Assembly: GCF_024170165.1 (NCBI RefSeq)
Contig: NZ_JALJXP010000006.1
Location: forward strand, 334,139 to 398,138
Reading direction: 5' to 3'
Length of the DNA stretch: 64,000 nt
Origin: Pseudomonas nitroreducens
GTDB taxonomy: Bacteria; Pseudomonadota; Gammaproteobacteria; Pseudomonadales; Pseudomonadaceae
The position numbers and the translations under genes are program-made. The notes under the pieces are model-generated. The model saw nothing but the letters and a program-made list of their open reading frames with translations. It was not told where the DNA came from and ran no database searches. Below are positions 1 through 9,927 of the stretch, piece after piece (positions within the stretch are counted from its first letter, which is position 1; each line of letters starts with the position of its first letter).

Positions 1-1
1 G

Positions 2-691
2 GACGAGGAGGTCGCCGACTGCTTCCTGTTCTGCCAGCGGCTGGACGAGCGGCTTCAGGCGTCGGGCCGCTGCCGCATCCTCTATGGCCATCCGGCATCC
101 CGGCTGATCCTGCGCAACGGCGCCGTGGTCGGCGTGGAGGCGGGCGGGCCGGCTGGTGTGGAAAGCATCGAGGCTGATCATGTGGTGCTCGCCGCCGGCT
201 ACCGCAGCGCCGCACTGCTGCCGCGCGGGCCGCGTCTGCCGCTTTATCCGCTCAAGGGCTACAGCCTGACCGCGCCGATTCGTGCCGGTGATCAAGCGCT
301 GGACGTGAGCCTCACCGACTACGACCGCAAGGTGGTCTATGCGCGCATCGGCGAGCGCCTGCGCGTTGCCGCCATGGTCGACATCGTCGGCTTCGACCCG
401 AGCCTGGAGCCCAAGCGGCTGGCGCTGATCCGCCAGCAGGCGGCGGAGACCCTGCCCGACGCCTGCGATTACGGCGCCGCCGTCGAGTGGGCCGGCATGC
501 GCCCGGCCACGCCCACCGGCGTGCCGCTGGTGGGCGCCTGCGGGCCGCGCGGGCTGTGGCTGAATCTCGGCCACGGCGCGCTCGGTTTCACCCTGGCCTG
601 CGGCAGCGCACAACTGATCGCCGCGCAGATCACCGGGCGCCGCCCGGATATCGATACCAGCGGCCTGACGCCCGAACGGCTGGCGGGCTGA
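2..691 (+). CDS. dguA: D-glutamate dehydrogenase, FAD-dependent (5' end missing)
   Basis: This is the C-terminal ~230 residues of a DadA-type FAD amino-acid oxidoreductase; the frame is open from base 2, so the gene starts outside the window. The typical C-terminal flavin-binding block is visible: a G-M-R-P-A-T-P-T-G-V-P motif followed by a G-H-G-A-L-G-F segment. Followed after 25 bp by a RidA protein and then an amino-acid binding protein, the same order as dguABC of P. aeruginosa, where DguA oxidises D-glutamate to 2-iminoglutarate/2-oxoglutarate (recalled family knowledge). The family call is firm. The D-glutamate substrate is inferred from gene order; another D-amino acid is possible. Confidence 0.8.
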   Translation, partial: DEEVADCFLFCQRLDERLQASGRCRILYGHPASRLILRNGAVVGVEAGGPAGVESIEADHVVLAAGYRSAALLPRGPRLPLYPLKGYSLTAPIRAGDQALDVSLTDYDRKVVYARIGERLRVAAMVDIVGFDPSLEPKRLALIRQQAAETLPDACDYGAAVEWAGMRPATPTGVPLVGACGPRGLWLNLGHGALGFTLACGSAQLIAAQITGRRPDIDTSGLTPERLAG

Positions 692-716
692 TTCCATCGG
701 ATTTAGGAGACCCACC

Positions 717-1067
717 ATGCAACTCACACGCATCGCCAACAACGACCGCCTTTCCGGCGCTATGGTCTTCGGCTCGCTGGTTTTCCTCTCCGGACAGGTG
801 CCCGGTCAGGCCACCGATATCCAGGACCAGACCCGCGAAGTGCTGGCGAAGATCGACGCACTGCTGGCCGAAGCCGGCACCGACAAGGCGAACATCCTCA
901 GCGCGACCCTCTACCTGAAGGACATCGCCGCGGACTTCGAGGCCATGAACGGCGTCTGGTCCGCTTGGTTGCCCGAAGGCTGCGCGCCGACCCGCACCAC
1001 GGTGCAGGCGCTGCTGGCGCGGCCGTCCGTGTTGGTGGAAATCACCGTGATCGCTGCACGGCTCTGA
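717..1067 (+). CDS. dguB: RidA-family enamine/imine deaminase
   Basis: A 116-residue RidA/YjgF/Rid protein. RidA proteins hydrolyse reactive 2-imino acids, the direct products of amino-acid dehydrogenases. An AGGAGA ribosome site lies about 8 nt before the ATG, and the gene follows dguA by 25 bp, so the two are probably cotranscribed. The conserved C-terminal part (R-T-T-V-Q-A then a V-E-I-T-V-I-A strand) carries the substrate-binding arginine of the family. In this operon the likely role is to clear the imine made by DguA; that is inference from context. Confidence 0.85.
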   Translation: MQLTRIANNDRLSGAMVFGSLVFLSGQVPGQATDIQDQTREVLAKIDALLAEAGTDKANILSATLYLKDIAADFEAMNGVWSAWLPEGCAPTRTTVQALLARPSVLVEITVIAARL

Positions 1068-1106
1068 ACCTCAACCCGACTCACAACAACAAGAGGGATC
1101 GAACCC

Positions 1107-2006
1107 ATGAAACGACTCGCACTGGGAATGCTGGCGGCGTCCAGCCTGGTCTGCGCGCTGGCGCAGGCGAACGAAGCGCTGGACGGCACGCTGAAGAAGG
1201 TCGCCGATCGCGGCACGATAACCCTGGGTTATCGCGACGCCTCGGTGCCGTTCTCCTACCTGGGCGACAACAGCGGCCAGCCCATGGGCTACTCGGTGGA
1301 CCTGGCCGGCAAGGTGGTCGAGCGCATCCGCCAGAAGCTCGACAAGCCGGACCTCAAGGTGAAGTACAACCTGGTGACCTCGCAGACGCGCATCCCGCTG
1401 GTGCAGAACGGCACGGTCGACCTGGAGTGCGGCTCCACCGGCGTCACCGCCGAGCGCCTGAAGCAGGTCGCCTTCTCTTACGGTTTCATCTATGTGAAGG
1501 GCCAGTTGCTGACCGCCAAGGACAGCGGTATCCAGGGCTTCGACGATCTCAAGGGCAAGAACGTGGTGACCACCGCCGGCACCACCAACGAGCGCTACCT
1601 CAAGGCCTACAACGCCGAGCACAAGCTGGGCATGAACGTGGTCAGCGCCAAGGACCACGGCGAAGCCTTCCTGATGCTGCAGTCCGGCCGCGCGGTGGCG
1701 TTCTACATGGATGACGCATTGCTCTACGGCGAGAAGGCCAAGGCGCGCGACCCGCATCATTGGGTCGTGGTGGGCGAGCCGCAGTCGCGGGAAATCTACG
1801 CCTGCATGGTGCGCCGCGACGATCCGCAGTTCCTCGCCCTGGTCAACCAGACCCTGGCCGACCTCTACGCCTCGGGTGAGATCAAGGGCATCTACCAGCG
1901 CTGGTTCGAACAGCCTATCCCGCCGAAGAACCTCAACCTGGAATTCCCCATGACTGCCGAGCTGCAGGCGATCATCGCCAAACCCACCAGCGAGCCGGTG
2001 CAGTAG
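1107..2006 (+). CDS. dguC: Periplasmic amino-acid binding protein (SBP family 3), DguC-like
   Basis: A 299-residue extracytoplasmic binding protein. Residues 1-21 form a Sec signal peptide ending A-L-A-Q-A. The mature part has the family-3 polar amino-acid fold, with T-L-G-Y-R-D-A-S-V-P-F-S-Y near the N-terminus and a conserved L-E-C-G-S-T-G ligand loop, as in GltI-type glutamate/aspartate binders. It is the last gene of the dguABC order; no permease or ATPase gene follows. It must either work with a permease encoded elsewhere or act as a ligand sensor. Substrate (D-Glu/D-Gln) is inferred from synteny. Confidence 0.8.
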   Translation: MKRLALGMLAASSLVCALAQANEALDGTLKKVADRGTITLGYRDASVPFSYLGDNSGQPMGYSVDLAGKVVERIRQKLDKPDLKVKYNLVTSQTRIPLVQNGTVDLECGSTGVTAERLKQVAFSYGFIYVKGQLLTAKDSGIQGFDDLKGKNVVTTAGTTNERYLKAYNAEHKLGMNVVSAKDHGEAFLMLQSGRAVAFYMDDALLYGEKAKARDPHHWVVVGEPQSREIYACMVRRDDPQFLALVNQTLADLYASGEIKGIYQRWFEQPIPPKNLNLEFPMTAELQAIIAKPTSEPVQ

Positions 2007-2008
2007 CC

Positions 2009-2485
2009 CTAGCGCTGCAGGCCGAGGTGGCGGATCAGCGGCTGCGCCTCGGCCAGGCGCTCCCAGACGTCGTCGAGCAATTCGCCGGGGTAGTAGGAGG
2101 GCAGGCGCGGCAGTTCCTGGCGCGGTACCCAGGCGACTTCGCGGATGTCGAATTCGTCGCCGCCCAGGCCGCGCAGGTTGTCCAGACTGACCCGGCCATC
2201 CCAGGCATCCACGCGATAGAACAGTTCCATGTGGAAGCGCCCGGCCGCCGGCTCGGCGAACTCGCGCACATAGACCAGCGGACCGACTTCCACTGCCAGC
2301 CCGGTTTCCTCCCGGCACTCGCGGCGCACGGTGTCGCGGGTCGACTCGTCCTTGTCCGATTCGAATCCGCCGCCCGGCGGAATCCAGTACACGTCTCCGG
2401 CTACCTCGTGGCGCACCAGCAGGATTTCATCGTTACGCAAAAGCAGACCAGCGGCGCGAATGCGGTGTTGCAGGGGAGAAGTCAT
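2009..2485 (-). CDS. Nudix hydrolase
   Basis: A 158-residue Nudix protein. The start at 2485 (M-T-S-P-L-Q-H-R) is chosen because it overlaps the stop of the upstream lipoprotein gene as ATGA; a longer reading would run back inside that gene. The Nudix box is clear from its R-E-C-R-E-E-T-G-L core, but the loop between the leading G-G-G and the first catalytic-helix Glu is about two residues longer than usual. The family hydrolyses nucleoside diphosphates linked to another moiety; the substrate cannot be predicted here. It converges on dguC, with only 2 bp between the two stops. Confidence 0.85.
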   Translation of the reverse strand: MTSPLQHRIRAAGLLLRNDEILLVRHEVAGDVYWIPPGGGFESDKDESTRDTVRRECREETGLAVEVGPLVYVREFAEPAAGRFHMELFYRVDAWDGRVSLDNLRGLGGDEFDIREVAWVPRQELPRLPSYYPGELLDDVWERLAEAQPLIRHLGLQR

Positions 2486-2910
2486 TGCCAGTCGAGCCTC
2501 GCCAGTTTCCACTCGGAGCCGTCGCGCCACCATTCCAGCTTCACGGAATAGTGCCCGGCGCTGTCGGGGATGAGGTTCTCGGCGCCGGTGAGGGCGACCT
2601 GCGCGTCGGTGTGGCCGCGGTTGGCATAGGTCGGGTCGATGCTGTTCTCGCTGCTGAGCAGGATCACCTTGACCTGCTGGTGACGCAGGAACAGCAGCGT
2701 CATGGTGCGCTTGGCCCAGTCGCGATCGAGCTCGCCGTTGGCGCGAAAGTCACCGGCCAGCTGATCGAGCACGGCCCCGCTATTCTTGGCTTCGAGGTTG
2801 TCCTGCAACTGCTTGACGGCGGCGTCCAGTTGCGCGCGCGGATCGTCCCGGCCACAACCGCTCAAGGCGAACAGCAGCAGGAACAGAGAAAGAAACAACT
2901 TCCGTGGCAT
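2482..2910 (-). CDS. Putative lipoprotein of unknown function
   Basis: A 142-residue protein with a lipoprotein signal: hydrophobic stretch L-F-L-S-L-F-L-L-L-F-A followed by an L-S-G-C lipobox and then G-R-D-D. Asp is not directly at +2, so outer-membrane sorting is plausible. The mature part has an alpha-helical start (Q-L-D-A-A-V-K-Q-L-Q) and then a strand-rich region ending W-K-L-A-R-L-D-W, resembling small NTF2-like folds; that is only an impression. It is translationally coupled to the downstream Nudix gene by a 4-bp overlap. Confidence 0.75.
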   Translation of the reverse strand: MPRKLFLSLFLLLFALSGCGRDDPRAQLDAAVKQLQDNLEAKNSGAVLDQLAGDFRANGELDRDWAKRTMTLLFLRHQQVKVILLSSENSIDPTYANRGHTDAQVALTGAENLIPDSAGHYSVKLEWWRDGSEWKLARLDWQ

Positions 2911-3088
2911 GGCTCACTAACTCCCTTATCGGTTTTTCGCTGGCCCGAGTATCATGCCCGACACCGTGGGGGCCGAAGACTGTTGATGGAAGTCGCGCCG
3001 CGGTAACGCGACTTTCTATTAGGTGGCGACAGGCCCTAGGATGGTTACTGGTCCGGAGCGACCGTACGCATTGATCCAGGAGCGAGCC

Positions 3089-4060
3089 ATGCAAACTTTG
3101 TATCCGGAAATCAAGCCCTACGCGCGCCATGAACTGGCCGTCGAGGAGCCGCATGTCCTCTATGTGGACGAAAGCGGCACGCCCGACGGATTGCCGGTTC
3201 TGTTCATCCATGGTGGCCCGGGCTCCGGTTGCGATGCCATGTCGCGGCGCTTCTTCGATCCCAATATCTACCGCATCGTCACCTTCGACCAGCGCGGCTG
3301 CGGCCGCTCCACGCCCTACGCCAGCCTGGAGAACAACACCACCTGGCACCTGGTGCAGGATATCGAACTCATCCGCGAGCACCTGGGCATCGACAAGTGG
3401 GTACTGTTCGGCGGCTCCTGGGGCTCGACCCTGTCGCTGGCCTACGCCCAGAGCCATCCCGAGCGCGTGCTGGCGCTGATCGTGCGCGGCATCTTCCTCT
3501 GCCGCCCGCAGGAAATCCGCTGGTTCTACCAGGAGGGCGCGAGCCGCCTGTTCCCCGATTACTGGGAAGACTACCTGGCGCCGATTCCTGCCGACGAGCA
3601 CGACGACCTGCTGCAGGCCTTCCATCGCCGCCTGACCGGCCCGGACCAGATCGCCCAGATGCACGCCGCCCGTGCCTGGTCCACCTGGGAAGGCCGCACG
3701 GCCACGCTGAGGCCGAACCCGGCGGTGGTCGAGCGCTTCGCCGACCCGCACCGCTCGCTGTCCATCGCCCGCATCGAGAATCACTATTTCGTCAACGACG
3801 GCTTCCTCGAGCCCGACCAGCTGCTGCGCGACATGCACAAGATCGCCCACCTGCCGGGCGTGATCGTCCACGGCCGCTATGACGTGGTCTGCCCGCTGGA
3901 CAATGCCTGGGCGCTGCACAAGGCCTGGCCCAACAGCGAGCTGCAGATCGTCCGCGACGCCGGCCACGTGGCCGGTGAGCCGGGCATTACCGATGCGCTG
4001 GTGCGCGCCACCAACGAGATCGGCCGGCGCCTGCTGAACCTGCCGCCGGAGGCTGAATGA
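3089..4060 (+). CDS. pip: Proline iminopeptidase
   Basis: A 323-residue alpha/beta hydrolase of peptidase family S33 that removes N-terminal proline from peptides in the cytoplasm. Visible hallmarks are the oxyanion motif H-G-G-P-G-S-G, the nucleophile elbow G-G-S-W-G-S, a late D-V-V-C-P acid region and the G-H-V-A-G-E histidine. The ATG at 3089 is preferred over an upstream in-frame ATG at 3023 because a CAGGAG site sits just ahead of it and family members begin M-Q-x-L-Y-P. It overlaps dtd by 4 bp (ATGA). Confidence 0.95.
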   Translation: MQTLYPEIKPYARHELAVEEPHVLYVDESGTPDGLPVLFIHGGPGSGCDAMSRRFFDPNIYRIVTFDQRGCGRSTPYASLENNTTWHLVQDIELIREHLGIDKWVLFGGSWGSTLSLAYAQSHPERVLALIVRGIFLCRPQEIRWFYQEGASRLFPDYWEDYLAPIPADEHDDLLQAFHRRLTGPDQIAQMHAARAWSTWEGRTATLRPNPAVVERFADPHRSLSIARIENHYFVNDGFLEPDQLLRDMHKIAHLPGVIVHGRYDVVCPLDNAWALHKAWPNSELQIVRDAGHVAGEPGITDALVRATNEIGRRLLNLPPEAE

Positions 4061-4494
4061 AGGGTCTGATCCAGCGGGTGCGTGGCGCCCGCGTCGAGGT
4101 GGACGGCGAAATCGTCGGCGCCATCGACCACGGGCTGCTGGCCCTGGTGGGGGTCGAACCCCAGGATGATCAGGAGTCAGTGAACCGTTTGTTGCACAAG
4201 CTGCTTAACTATCGAGTGTTTGGCGACGATGAAGGTAAAATGAACCTTTCATTGAGCGATGTCGGCGGCGGTCTGCTGCTGGTCTCGCAGTTCACCCTGG
4301 CCGCGGATACCCGAAAGGGGCTGCGACCGAGCTTTTCCAGCGCGGCGCCACCTGAAAAGGGCGCCGCGTTGTTCGATCTACTCGTGGAGCAGGCGCGAGA
4401 GCGTCATCCGCTGGTCGCCACTGGCCGTTTTGGCGCCAACATGCAGGTCCACCTGGTCAATGACGGTCCGGTGACCTTTCTACTGGAGGCTTGA
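4057..4494 (+). CDS. dtd: D-aminoacyl-tRNA deacylase
   Basis: A 145-residue DTD1-type deacylase that hydrolyses D-aminoacyl-tRNA (and Gly-tRNA-Ala), keeping D-amino acids out of proteins. The two signature motifs are present: S-Q-F-T-L-A-A-D in the middle and the C-terminal N-D-G-P-V-T with its Gly-cisPro pair. The length is standard. It is coupled to pip by an ATGA overlap. Its position near a D-glutamate catabolic locus is probably coincidental synteny. Confidence 0.96.
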   Translation: MKGLIQRVRGARVEVDGEIVGAIDHGLLALVGVEPQDDQESVNRLLHKLLNYRVFGDDEGKMNLSLSDVGGGLLLVSQFTLAADTRKGLRPSFSSAAPPEKGAALFDLLVEQARERHPLVATGRFGANMQVHLVNDGPVTFLLEA

Positions 4495-4695
4495 ACGCGC
4501 GGCAGCTTGTCATATCGCCGTGGGATGATGGTTAGGGCTTATGCACTTAGAACAATGCGCCTCCGGGAGCCCGAAGTACCCGTGGAAAAAATCGGGGAAT
4601 CATTCAGGCTCAACGGGGTCGGAATTCAATCGCCAGCAGATTGGCATCGCCTTTGCTGGCTTTAATCGTTTTGTGTTCACGGACGAGGGGGACTC

Positions 4696-6267
4696 GTGAT
4701 TTTCCGTTCCGTTCAACAACCGCTTTCGCGCCAAATCCTTCGCGGACTGGTCGGCTCCGCCCTGTTGGCGTTGAGCGCTACCCATGCCTGGGCCTTCAAT
4801 CTCGACGACGTTGGCGAAAAGGCCAAGGCGCTGGCTGCAGAGAAGTACAGCGCACCGACGAGCAACCTGCCATCGGAATTCAGCGAAATGAAGTTCGCCG
4901 ATTACCAGCAGATTCGCTTCCGTAACGAGAAGGCCTACTGGGCCGACGAGAAGACCCCCTTCAAGATCAGCTTCTATCACCAGGGCATGCATTTCGACAC
5001 CCCGGTGAAGATCAACGAAGTCACGGCGACCGACGTCAAGGAGATCAAGTACGATCCCTCCCGTTTCGACTTCGGTTCGCTGAAATTCGACGCCAATGCC
5101 ACCAAGGATCTGGGCTACGCCGGCTTCCGCCTGCTGTACCCGATCAATTCCGCCGACAAGCAGGACGAGATCGCCACCTTCCTGGGTGCGAGCTACTTCC
5201 GCATCATCGGCAAGGACCAGTGGTGGGGCCTGTCCGCCCGTGGCCTGGCGCTGGATACCGCGCTGCCGTCGGGTGAGGAATTCCCGCGTTTCCGCGAGTT
5301 CTGGATCGAGAAGCCCAAGCCCAAGGACAAGCACCTGGTGATCTTCGCGCTGCTGGATTCGCCCCGTGCGACCGGCGCGTACCGCTTCACCATCCGTCCG
5401 GGCAACGACACCGTGGTCGATGTGAAGGCTCGCGTGTTCCTGCGCGACAACAAGGTTTCCAAGCTGGGCCTGGCGCCGCTGACCAGCATGTTCCTGTTCG
5501 GCTCCAACCAACCGTCGTCGGAGCACAACTTCCGTCCGGAGCTGCATGACTCCACCGGCCTGCAGATCCATGCTGGCAACGACGAGTGGATCTGGCGCCC
5601 GCTGAACAACCCGAAACACCTGTCCGTCAGCGCCTACAGCGTCGAGAATCCGAAAGGCTTCGGTCTGCTGCAGCGCGGTCGCGAGTTCTCCCGCTACGAA
5701 GACCTCGACGATCGCTACGACCTGCGTCCGTCCGCCTGGGTCGAGCCGCAGGGCGACTGGGGCAAGGGCACCATCGAGCTGGTGGAGATCCCGACCCCGG
5801 ACGAGACCAACGACAACATCGTCGCCTTCTGGAACCCCGAGAAGCGCCCGGAAGTCGGTGAGCCGCTGGACTTCGCCTACCGCATGCGCTGGACCAAGGA
5901 CGAGCAGGCCCTGCACGATCCGAAGAACGCCTGGGTCATGCAGACCCTGCGCTCGGTCGGGGACGTGAAGCAGAAGAACCTGATCCGCCAGCCGGATGGC
6001 AGCGTTGCCCTGGTCGTCGACTTCGTCGGCCCGACCCTCAAGGCACTGGCCGGAGATGCCCCGGTGAGCACCCAGGTGAGCACTGACGACAACGCCGAAG
6101 TGAAGGAAAATACCCTGCGCTACAACGCGGTGACCCAGGGCTGGCGTCTGACCCTGCGGATCAAGGTCAAGGATCCGAAGAAGCCGACGGAAATGCGCGC
6201 TGCCCTGGTGAACGGTGGCCAGACCATTTCCGAAACCTGGAGCTACCAGCTGCCTGCCGATGAATAA
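4696..6267 (+). CDS. opgG: Periplasmic glucan biosynthesis protein G
   Basis: A 523-residue periplasmic MdoG/OpgG family protein required for making osmoregulated periplasmic glucans. It starts with GTG; the first ~33 residues form a signal peptide ending T-H-A-W-A before F-N-L-D-D-V, the typical mature start. The G-x-S-S/N-Q-type central region and the full MdoG domain are intact. It overlaps the glucosyltransferase gene opgH by 8 bp (ATGAATAA). The ~200-bp leader contains a GCCAGCA/TGCTGGC hairpin and no convincing promoter by eye. Confidence 0.95.
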   Translation: MIFRSVQQPLSRQILRGLVGSALLALSATHAWAFNLDDVGEKAKALAAEKYSAPTSNLPSEFSEMKFADYQQIRFRNEKAYWADEKTPFKISFYHQGMHFDTPVKINEVTATDVKEIKYDPSRFDFGSLKFDANATKDLGYAGFRLLYPINSADKQDEIATFLGASYFRIIGKDQWWGLSARGLALDTALPSGEEFPRFREFWIEKPKPKDKHLVIFALLDSPRATGAYRFTIRPGNDTVVDVKARVFLRDNKVSKLGLAPLTSMFLFGSNQPSSEHNFRPELHDSTGLQIHAGNDEWIWRPLNNPKHLSVSAYSVENPKGFGLLQRGREFSRYEDLDDRYDLRPSAWVEPQGDWGKGTIELVEIPTPDETNDNIVAFWNPEKRPEVGEPLDFAYRMRWTKDEQALHDPKNAWVMQTLRSVGDVKQKNLIRQPDGSVALVVDFVGPTLKALAGDAPVSTQVSTDDNAEVKENTLRYNAVTQGWRLTLRIKVKDPKKPTEMRAALVNGGQTISETWSYQLPADE

Positions 6268-8833
6268 CTCCACCGCTACCACCGCGCCGGTGGCCGATTA
6301 TCTCGCGCACCTGCCCCTGTCGGCGCAGGAGCGTGAGCGGCTGGCCAAGGCCGGTTCCATCAGCGAGCTGCACGAGCAGCTCGCTGGCGACGTCGATGCT
6401 GACGACGCTGCACTGGCTTCGGTCGGTGCGCGTCTGCGCCACGGCTACGGCCAGGACCTCGACGATGCGCAGATGCTGGGCATGGACGACAACGGCCGCA
6501 CCTACCTCAAGGCCGCGCCGCCGATCCAGCGCACCAAGGTGATCCCCGAACCCTGGCGCACCAACCCGATCATGCGCGGCTGGCGCCGCCTGACCGGACG
6601 CAGCAACCCGGCCAAGCCTTCCCGCGACCTGCCCAAGGCCCGCTGGCAGCGCGTCGGCTCGCTGCGCCGGTTCATCCTGGTCCTGCTCATGCTCGGCCAG
6701 ACCAGCGTCGCCACCTATTACATGAAAGGCATCCTGCCCTACCAGGGCTGGGCCTTCGTCGACCTCGAAGAGATCAACCGCCAGACCTTCCTGCAGACCC
6801 TGGAACAGGTGCTGCCCTATGCCATCCAGTTCGGCGTGCTGGCGCTCTTCGCGATCCTCTTCTGCTGGGTCTCGGCAGGCTTCTGGACTGCCCTGATGGG
6901 CTTCTGGGAACTGCTCACCGGCCGCGACCGCTACCGTATCTCCGGTAGCAGCGCGGGCAGCGAGCCGATTGCCGCTGACGCCCGCACCGCCATCGTCATG
7001 CCGATCTGCAACGAGGACGTCCCGCGCGTCTTCGCCGGCCTGCGGGCGACCTACGAATCGGTGGCGGCCAGCGGCGAGCTGGATCGCTTCGACTTCTTCG
7101 TGCTCAGCGACACCAACCAGCCCGACATCGCCATGGCCGAAGAAAAGGCCTGGATCGAGCTGTGCAAGGAAGCCCTGGGCTTCGGTCGCATCTTCTACCG
7201 CCGCCGCCGGCGCCGGGTGAAGCGCAAGAGCGGCAACATCGACGACTTCTGCCGTCGCTGGGGCGGCCAGTACAAGTACATGGTCGTCATGGACGCCGAC
7301 AGCGTGATGAGCGGCGACTGCCTGACCAAGCTGGTGCGCCTGATGGAGGCCAATCCCGAGGCCGGCATCATCCAGACCGCGCCCAAGGCGTCGGGCATGG
7401 ACACCCTCTATGCGCGCATGCAGCAGTTCGCTACCCGTGTCTACGGCCCGCTGTTCACCGCCGGCCTGCACTTCTGGCAGCTGGGCGAATCCCACTACTG
7501 GGGCCACAACGCGATCATCCGGGTGAAACCCTTCATCGAGCACTGCGCCCTGGCGCCGTTGCCGGGCAAGGGTTCCTTCGCTGGCGCGATCCTCTCCCAC
7601 GACTTCGTCGAAGCCGCGCTGATGCGCCGCGCCGGCTGGGGCGTGTGGATCGCCTACGACCTGGAAGGCAGCTACGAGGAATTGCCGCCCAACCTGCTGG
7701 ACGAGCTCAAGCGCGACCGCCGCTGGTGCCACGGCAACCTGATGAACTTCCGCCTGTTCCTGGTCAAGGGCATGCACCCGGTGCACCGCGCGGTGTTCCT
7801 CACCGGCGTGATGTCCTACCTGTCGGCGCCGTTGTGGTTCTTCTTCCTGGTGCTGTCCACCGCGCTGCTGGCGGTGCACCAGCTGATGGAGCCGCAGTAC
7901 TTCCTGGAGCCGCGTCAGCTGTTCCCGATCTGGCCGCAGTGGCACCCGGAAAAGGCCATCGCCCTGTTCTCCACCACCCTGACCCTGCTGTTCCTGCCCA
8001 AGCTGCTCAGCGTCATGCTGATCTGGGCCAAGGGCGCCAAGGGCTACGGCGGTGTGATCAAGGTGACCATGAGCATGCTCCTGGAGATGTTCTTCTCCGT
8101 ACTGCTCGCCCCGGTACGCATGCTCTTCCACACCCGTTTCGTGCTGGCCGCGTTCCTCGGCTGGGAAGCCCAGTGGAAGTCGCCGCAGCGAGACGACGAC
8201 GATACCCCGTGGAGCGAGGCGATCCGCCGCCATGGCCTGCAGACCCTGCTGGGCCTGTGCTGGGCGCTGCTGGTGGCCTGGCTGAACCCGCGCTTCCTGT
8301 GGTGGCTTTCGCCCATTGTCGGCGCCCTGATGCTGTCGATCCCGGTCTCGGTGATCAGCAGCCGGGTCAAGCTGGGCCTGGCCTCGCGTGACGAGAAGCT
8401 GTTCCTCATCCCCGAGGAATACGACACTCCCCGCGAGCTGCGTGCCACCGACGAGTACACCTACCAGAACCGCTGGCAGGCGCTGAAGGACGGCTTCGTC
8501 CGTTCCGCCGTCGACCCGGTGCTGAACGCGCTGGCCTGCGCCATGGGCACTGCCCGCCACGGCCAGTCCGCCGCCATCGAAGCGACCCGCACTGCGCTGG
8601 TCGAGAAGGCGCTGGAAGCCGGCCCCGAGCAGCTCGACGGCAACCGTCGTCTGGCGCTGCTGAGCGACCCGGTGGCGCTGTCGCGCCTGCACCTGGCGCT
8701 CTGGCAGGGTGACAAGGAGCAATGGATCGGCCCCTGGCGGCAATCGCTGCAGGCCGATGCCCATGCCCCGGCCGTGCCCCTGGCTCCGGTCGCGGAGCAG
8801 GGCGCCATGGCGCTGCCCGCCGCGCAATCCTGA
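6260..8833 (+). CDS. opgH: Periplasmic glucan glucosyltransferase
   Basis: An 857-residue inner-membrane GT2-family glucosyltransferase that polymerises the linear glucan backbone from UDP-glucose. An N-terminal cytoplasmic part is followed by two membrane segments, a cytoplasmic GT2 domain with the V-V-M-D-A-D-S metal site and a K-R-D-R-R-W-C-H-G (Q/RxxRW-type) acceptor motif, then several C-terminal membrane helices. The start at 6260 is chosen because it overlaps the opgG stop and matches the family N-terminus; an upstream in-frame ATG at 6215 lies inside opgG. Cotranscribed with opgG and followed by a strong hairpin. Confidence 0.95.
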   Translation: MNNSTATTAPVADYLAHLPLSAQERERLAKAGSISELHEQLAGDVDADDAALASVGARLRHGYGQDLDDAQMLGMDDNGRTYLKAAPPIQRTKVIPEPWRTNPIMRGWRRLTGRSNPAKPSRDLPKARWQRVGSLRRFILVLLMLGQTSVATYYMKGILPYQGWAFVDLEEINRQTFLQTLEQVLPYAIQFGVLALFAILFCWVSAGFWTALMGFWELLTGRDRYRISGSSAGSEPIAADARTAIVMPICNEDVPRVFAGLRATYESVAASGELDRFDFFVLSDTNQPDIAMAEEKAWIELCKEALGFGRIFYRRRRRRVKRKSGNIDDFCRRWGGQYKYMVVMDADSVMSGDCLTKLVRLMEANPEAGIIQTAPKASGMDTLYARMQQFATRVYGPLFTAGLHFWQLGESHYWGHNAIIRVKPFIEHCALAPLPGKGSFAGAILSHDFVEAALMRRAGWGVWIAYDLEGSYEELPPNLLDELKRDRRWCHGNLMNFRLFLVKGMHPVHRAVFLTGVMSYLSAPLWFFFLVLSTALLAVHQLMEPQYFLEPRQLFPIWPQWHPEKAIALFSTTLTLLFLPKLLSVMLIWAKGAKGYGGVIKVTMSMLLEMFFSVLLAPVRMLFHTRFVLAAFLGWEAQWKSPQRDDDDTPWSEAIRRHGLQTLLGLCWALLVAWLNPRFLWWLSPIVGALMLSIPVSVISSRVKLGLASRDEKLFLIPEEYDTPRELRATDEYTYQNRWQALKDGFVRSAVDPVLNALACAMGTARHGQSAAIEATRTALVEKALEAGPEQLDGNRRLALLSDPVALSRLHLALWQGDKEQWIGPWRQSLQADAHAPAVPLAPVAEQGAMALPAAQS

Positions 8834-8838
8834 CCCGG

Positions 8839-8872
8839 CGCCTCCCTCGTCCCGCCCGGGGCGAGGGAGGCG
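8839..8872 (+). terminator. Terminator-like hairpin after opgH
   Basis: A 15-bp stem (CGCCTCCCTCGTCCC paired with its near-perfect complement, one G-T pair) closed by a 4-nt loop begins 5 bp after the opgH stop. The downstream run is only moderately T-rich, so it could also be an mRNA-end stabiliser. Confidence 0.55.
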
Positions 8873-9056
8873 TGGCGGTTTCGCCTGTTTTCCCCGCGCA
8901 CCGCTGCTGGTACCCTTCGCCAGCTATCCAGAAAAGATTGAGATATCCGCCGCATGGGGTACGCTTCGCACCCTTCTGTGCCCGGCATGCCTGGGCGCGC
9001 GCGATTCGATCGCTGGAAAAAACAAGAAGTTCTTTCACTTGCTTGGGAGTATGGGG

Positions 9057-9854
9057 ATGAAAAAGTACCTGGCATCGCTGGTGATGGGCGTCTGCGCCCT
9101 GGTCAGCGTCAGCGCGGCTCAGGCCGGCGCCATCGATGAAGCGGCCAAGCGCGGCACCCTGCGCGTGGGCATGGACCCGACCTACATGCCGTTCGAGATG
9201 ACCAACAAGCGCGGTCAGATCGTCGGCTTCGAAGTGGACCTGCTCAAAGCCATGGCCAAGTCCATGAACGTCAAGCTGGAGCTGGTCTCCACCGGTTACG
9301 ACGGCATCATCCCGGCTCTGCTCACCGACAAGTTCGACATGATCGGCTCGGGCATGACCCTGACCCAGGAACGCAACCTGCGCCTGAACTTCTCCGACCC
9401 CTTCATCGTGGTTGGCCAGACCCTGCTGATCCGCAAGGAGCTGGAAGGCGAGATCAAGTCCTACAAGGACCTGAACGATGCGAAGTACCGCATCACCTCG
9501 AAGATCGGCACCACCGGTGAGTTCGTCGCCAAGAAGCAACTGTCCAAGGCCCAGTACCACGGTTTCGACAACGAGCCCGAAGCGGTCATGGACGTGGTCA
9601 ACGGCAAGGCCGACGCCTTCATCTACGACTCGCCCTACAACGTCGTCGGCGTGAGCAAGTTCGGCGCCGGCAAGCTGGTGCACCTGGACCAGCCGTTCAC
9701 CTACGAGCCGCTGGCCTTCGGTCTGAAGAAGGGCGACTACGACTCGATCAACTTCATCAACAACTTCCTCAAGCAGATCCGTGAAGACGGCACCTACGAT
9801 CGTCTGCATGACAAGTGGTTCAAGAACACCGACTGGCTCAAGGACATGGAATAA
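9057..9854 (+). CDS. Polar amino acid ABC transporter, periplasmic binding protein
   Basis: A 265-residue SBP family 3 protein. The ATG at 9057 is preferred over the ATG at 9051 because GGGAG at 9045-9049 gives a 7-nt spacing to 9057. Residues 1-23 are a signal peptide (ending A-A-Q-A before G-A-I-D-E). The mature protein shows the classic family features L-R-V-G-M-D-P-T-Y-M-P-F-E, F-E-V-D-L-L-K-A, and T-L-T-Q-E-R with the ligand-binding Arg. It leads a binding protein-permease-ATPase operon. The exact amino acid cannot be read from sequence. Confidence 0.92.
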   Translation: MKKYLASLVMGVCALVSVSAAQAGAIDEAAKRGTLRVGMDPTYMPFEMTNKRGQIVGFEVDLLKAMAKSMNVKLELVSTGYDGIIPALLTDKFDMIGSGMTLTQERNLRLNFSDPFIVVGQTLLIRKELEGEIKSYKDLNDAKYRITSKIGTTGEFVAKKQLSKAQYHGFDNEPEAVMDVVNGKADAFIYDSPYNVVGVSKFGAGKLVHLDQPFTYEPLAFGLKKGDYDSINFINNFLKQIREDGTYDRLHDKWFKNTDWLKDME

Positions 9855-9879
9855 TCCACGTCTGACGCAAGTCGACCCG

Positions 9880-9910
9880 ACGCGCAGGCCACAAGCCTGC
9901 GCGTTCGCAT
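9880..9910 (+). terminator. Attenuator-like hairpin between binding protein and permease
   Basis: A perfect 10-bp stem, ACGCGCAGGC / GCCTGCGCGT, with a CACAA loop (9880-9904) is followed by TCGCATTTT. It sits between the binding-protein gene and the permease gene. Such hairpins commonly raise binding-protein mRNA over distal cistrons, by partial termination or by blocking 3' decay; which applies is not known. Confidence 0.55.
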
Positions 9911-9927
9911 TTTCACGGTAGAGATTC

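Noticed and set aside
6167..8827. An 886-codon minus-strand frame opposite opgH
   Set aside because: Antisense shadow with a composition typical of reversed GC-rich coding sequence.
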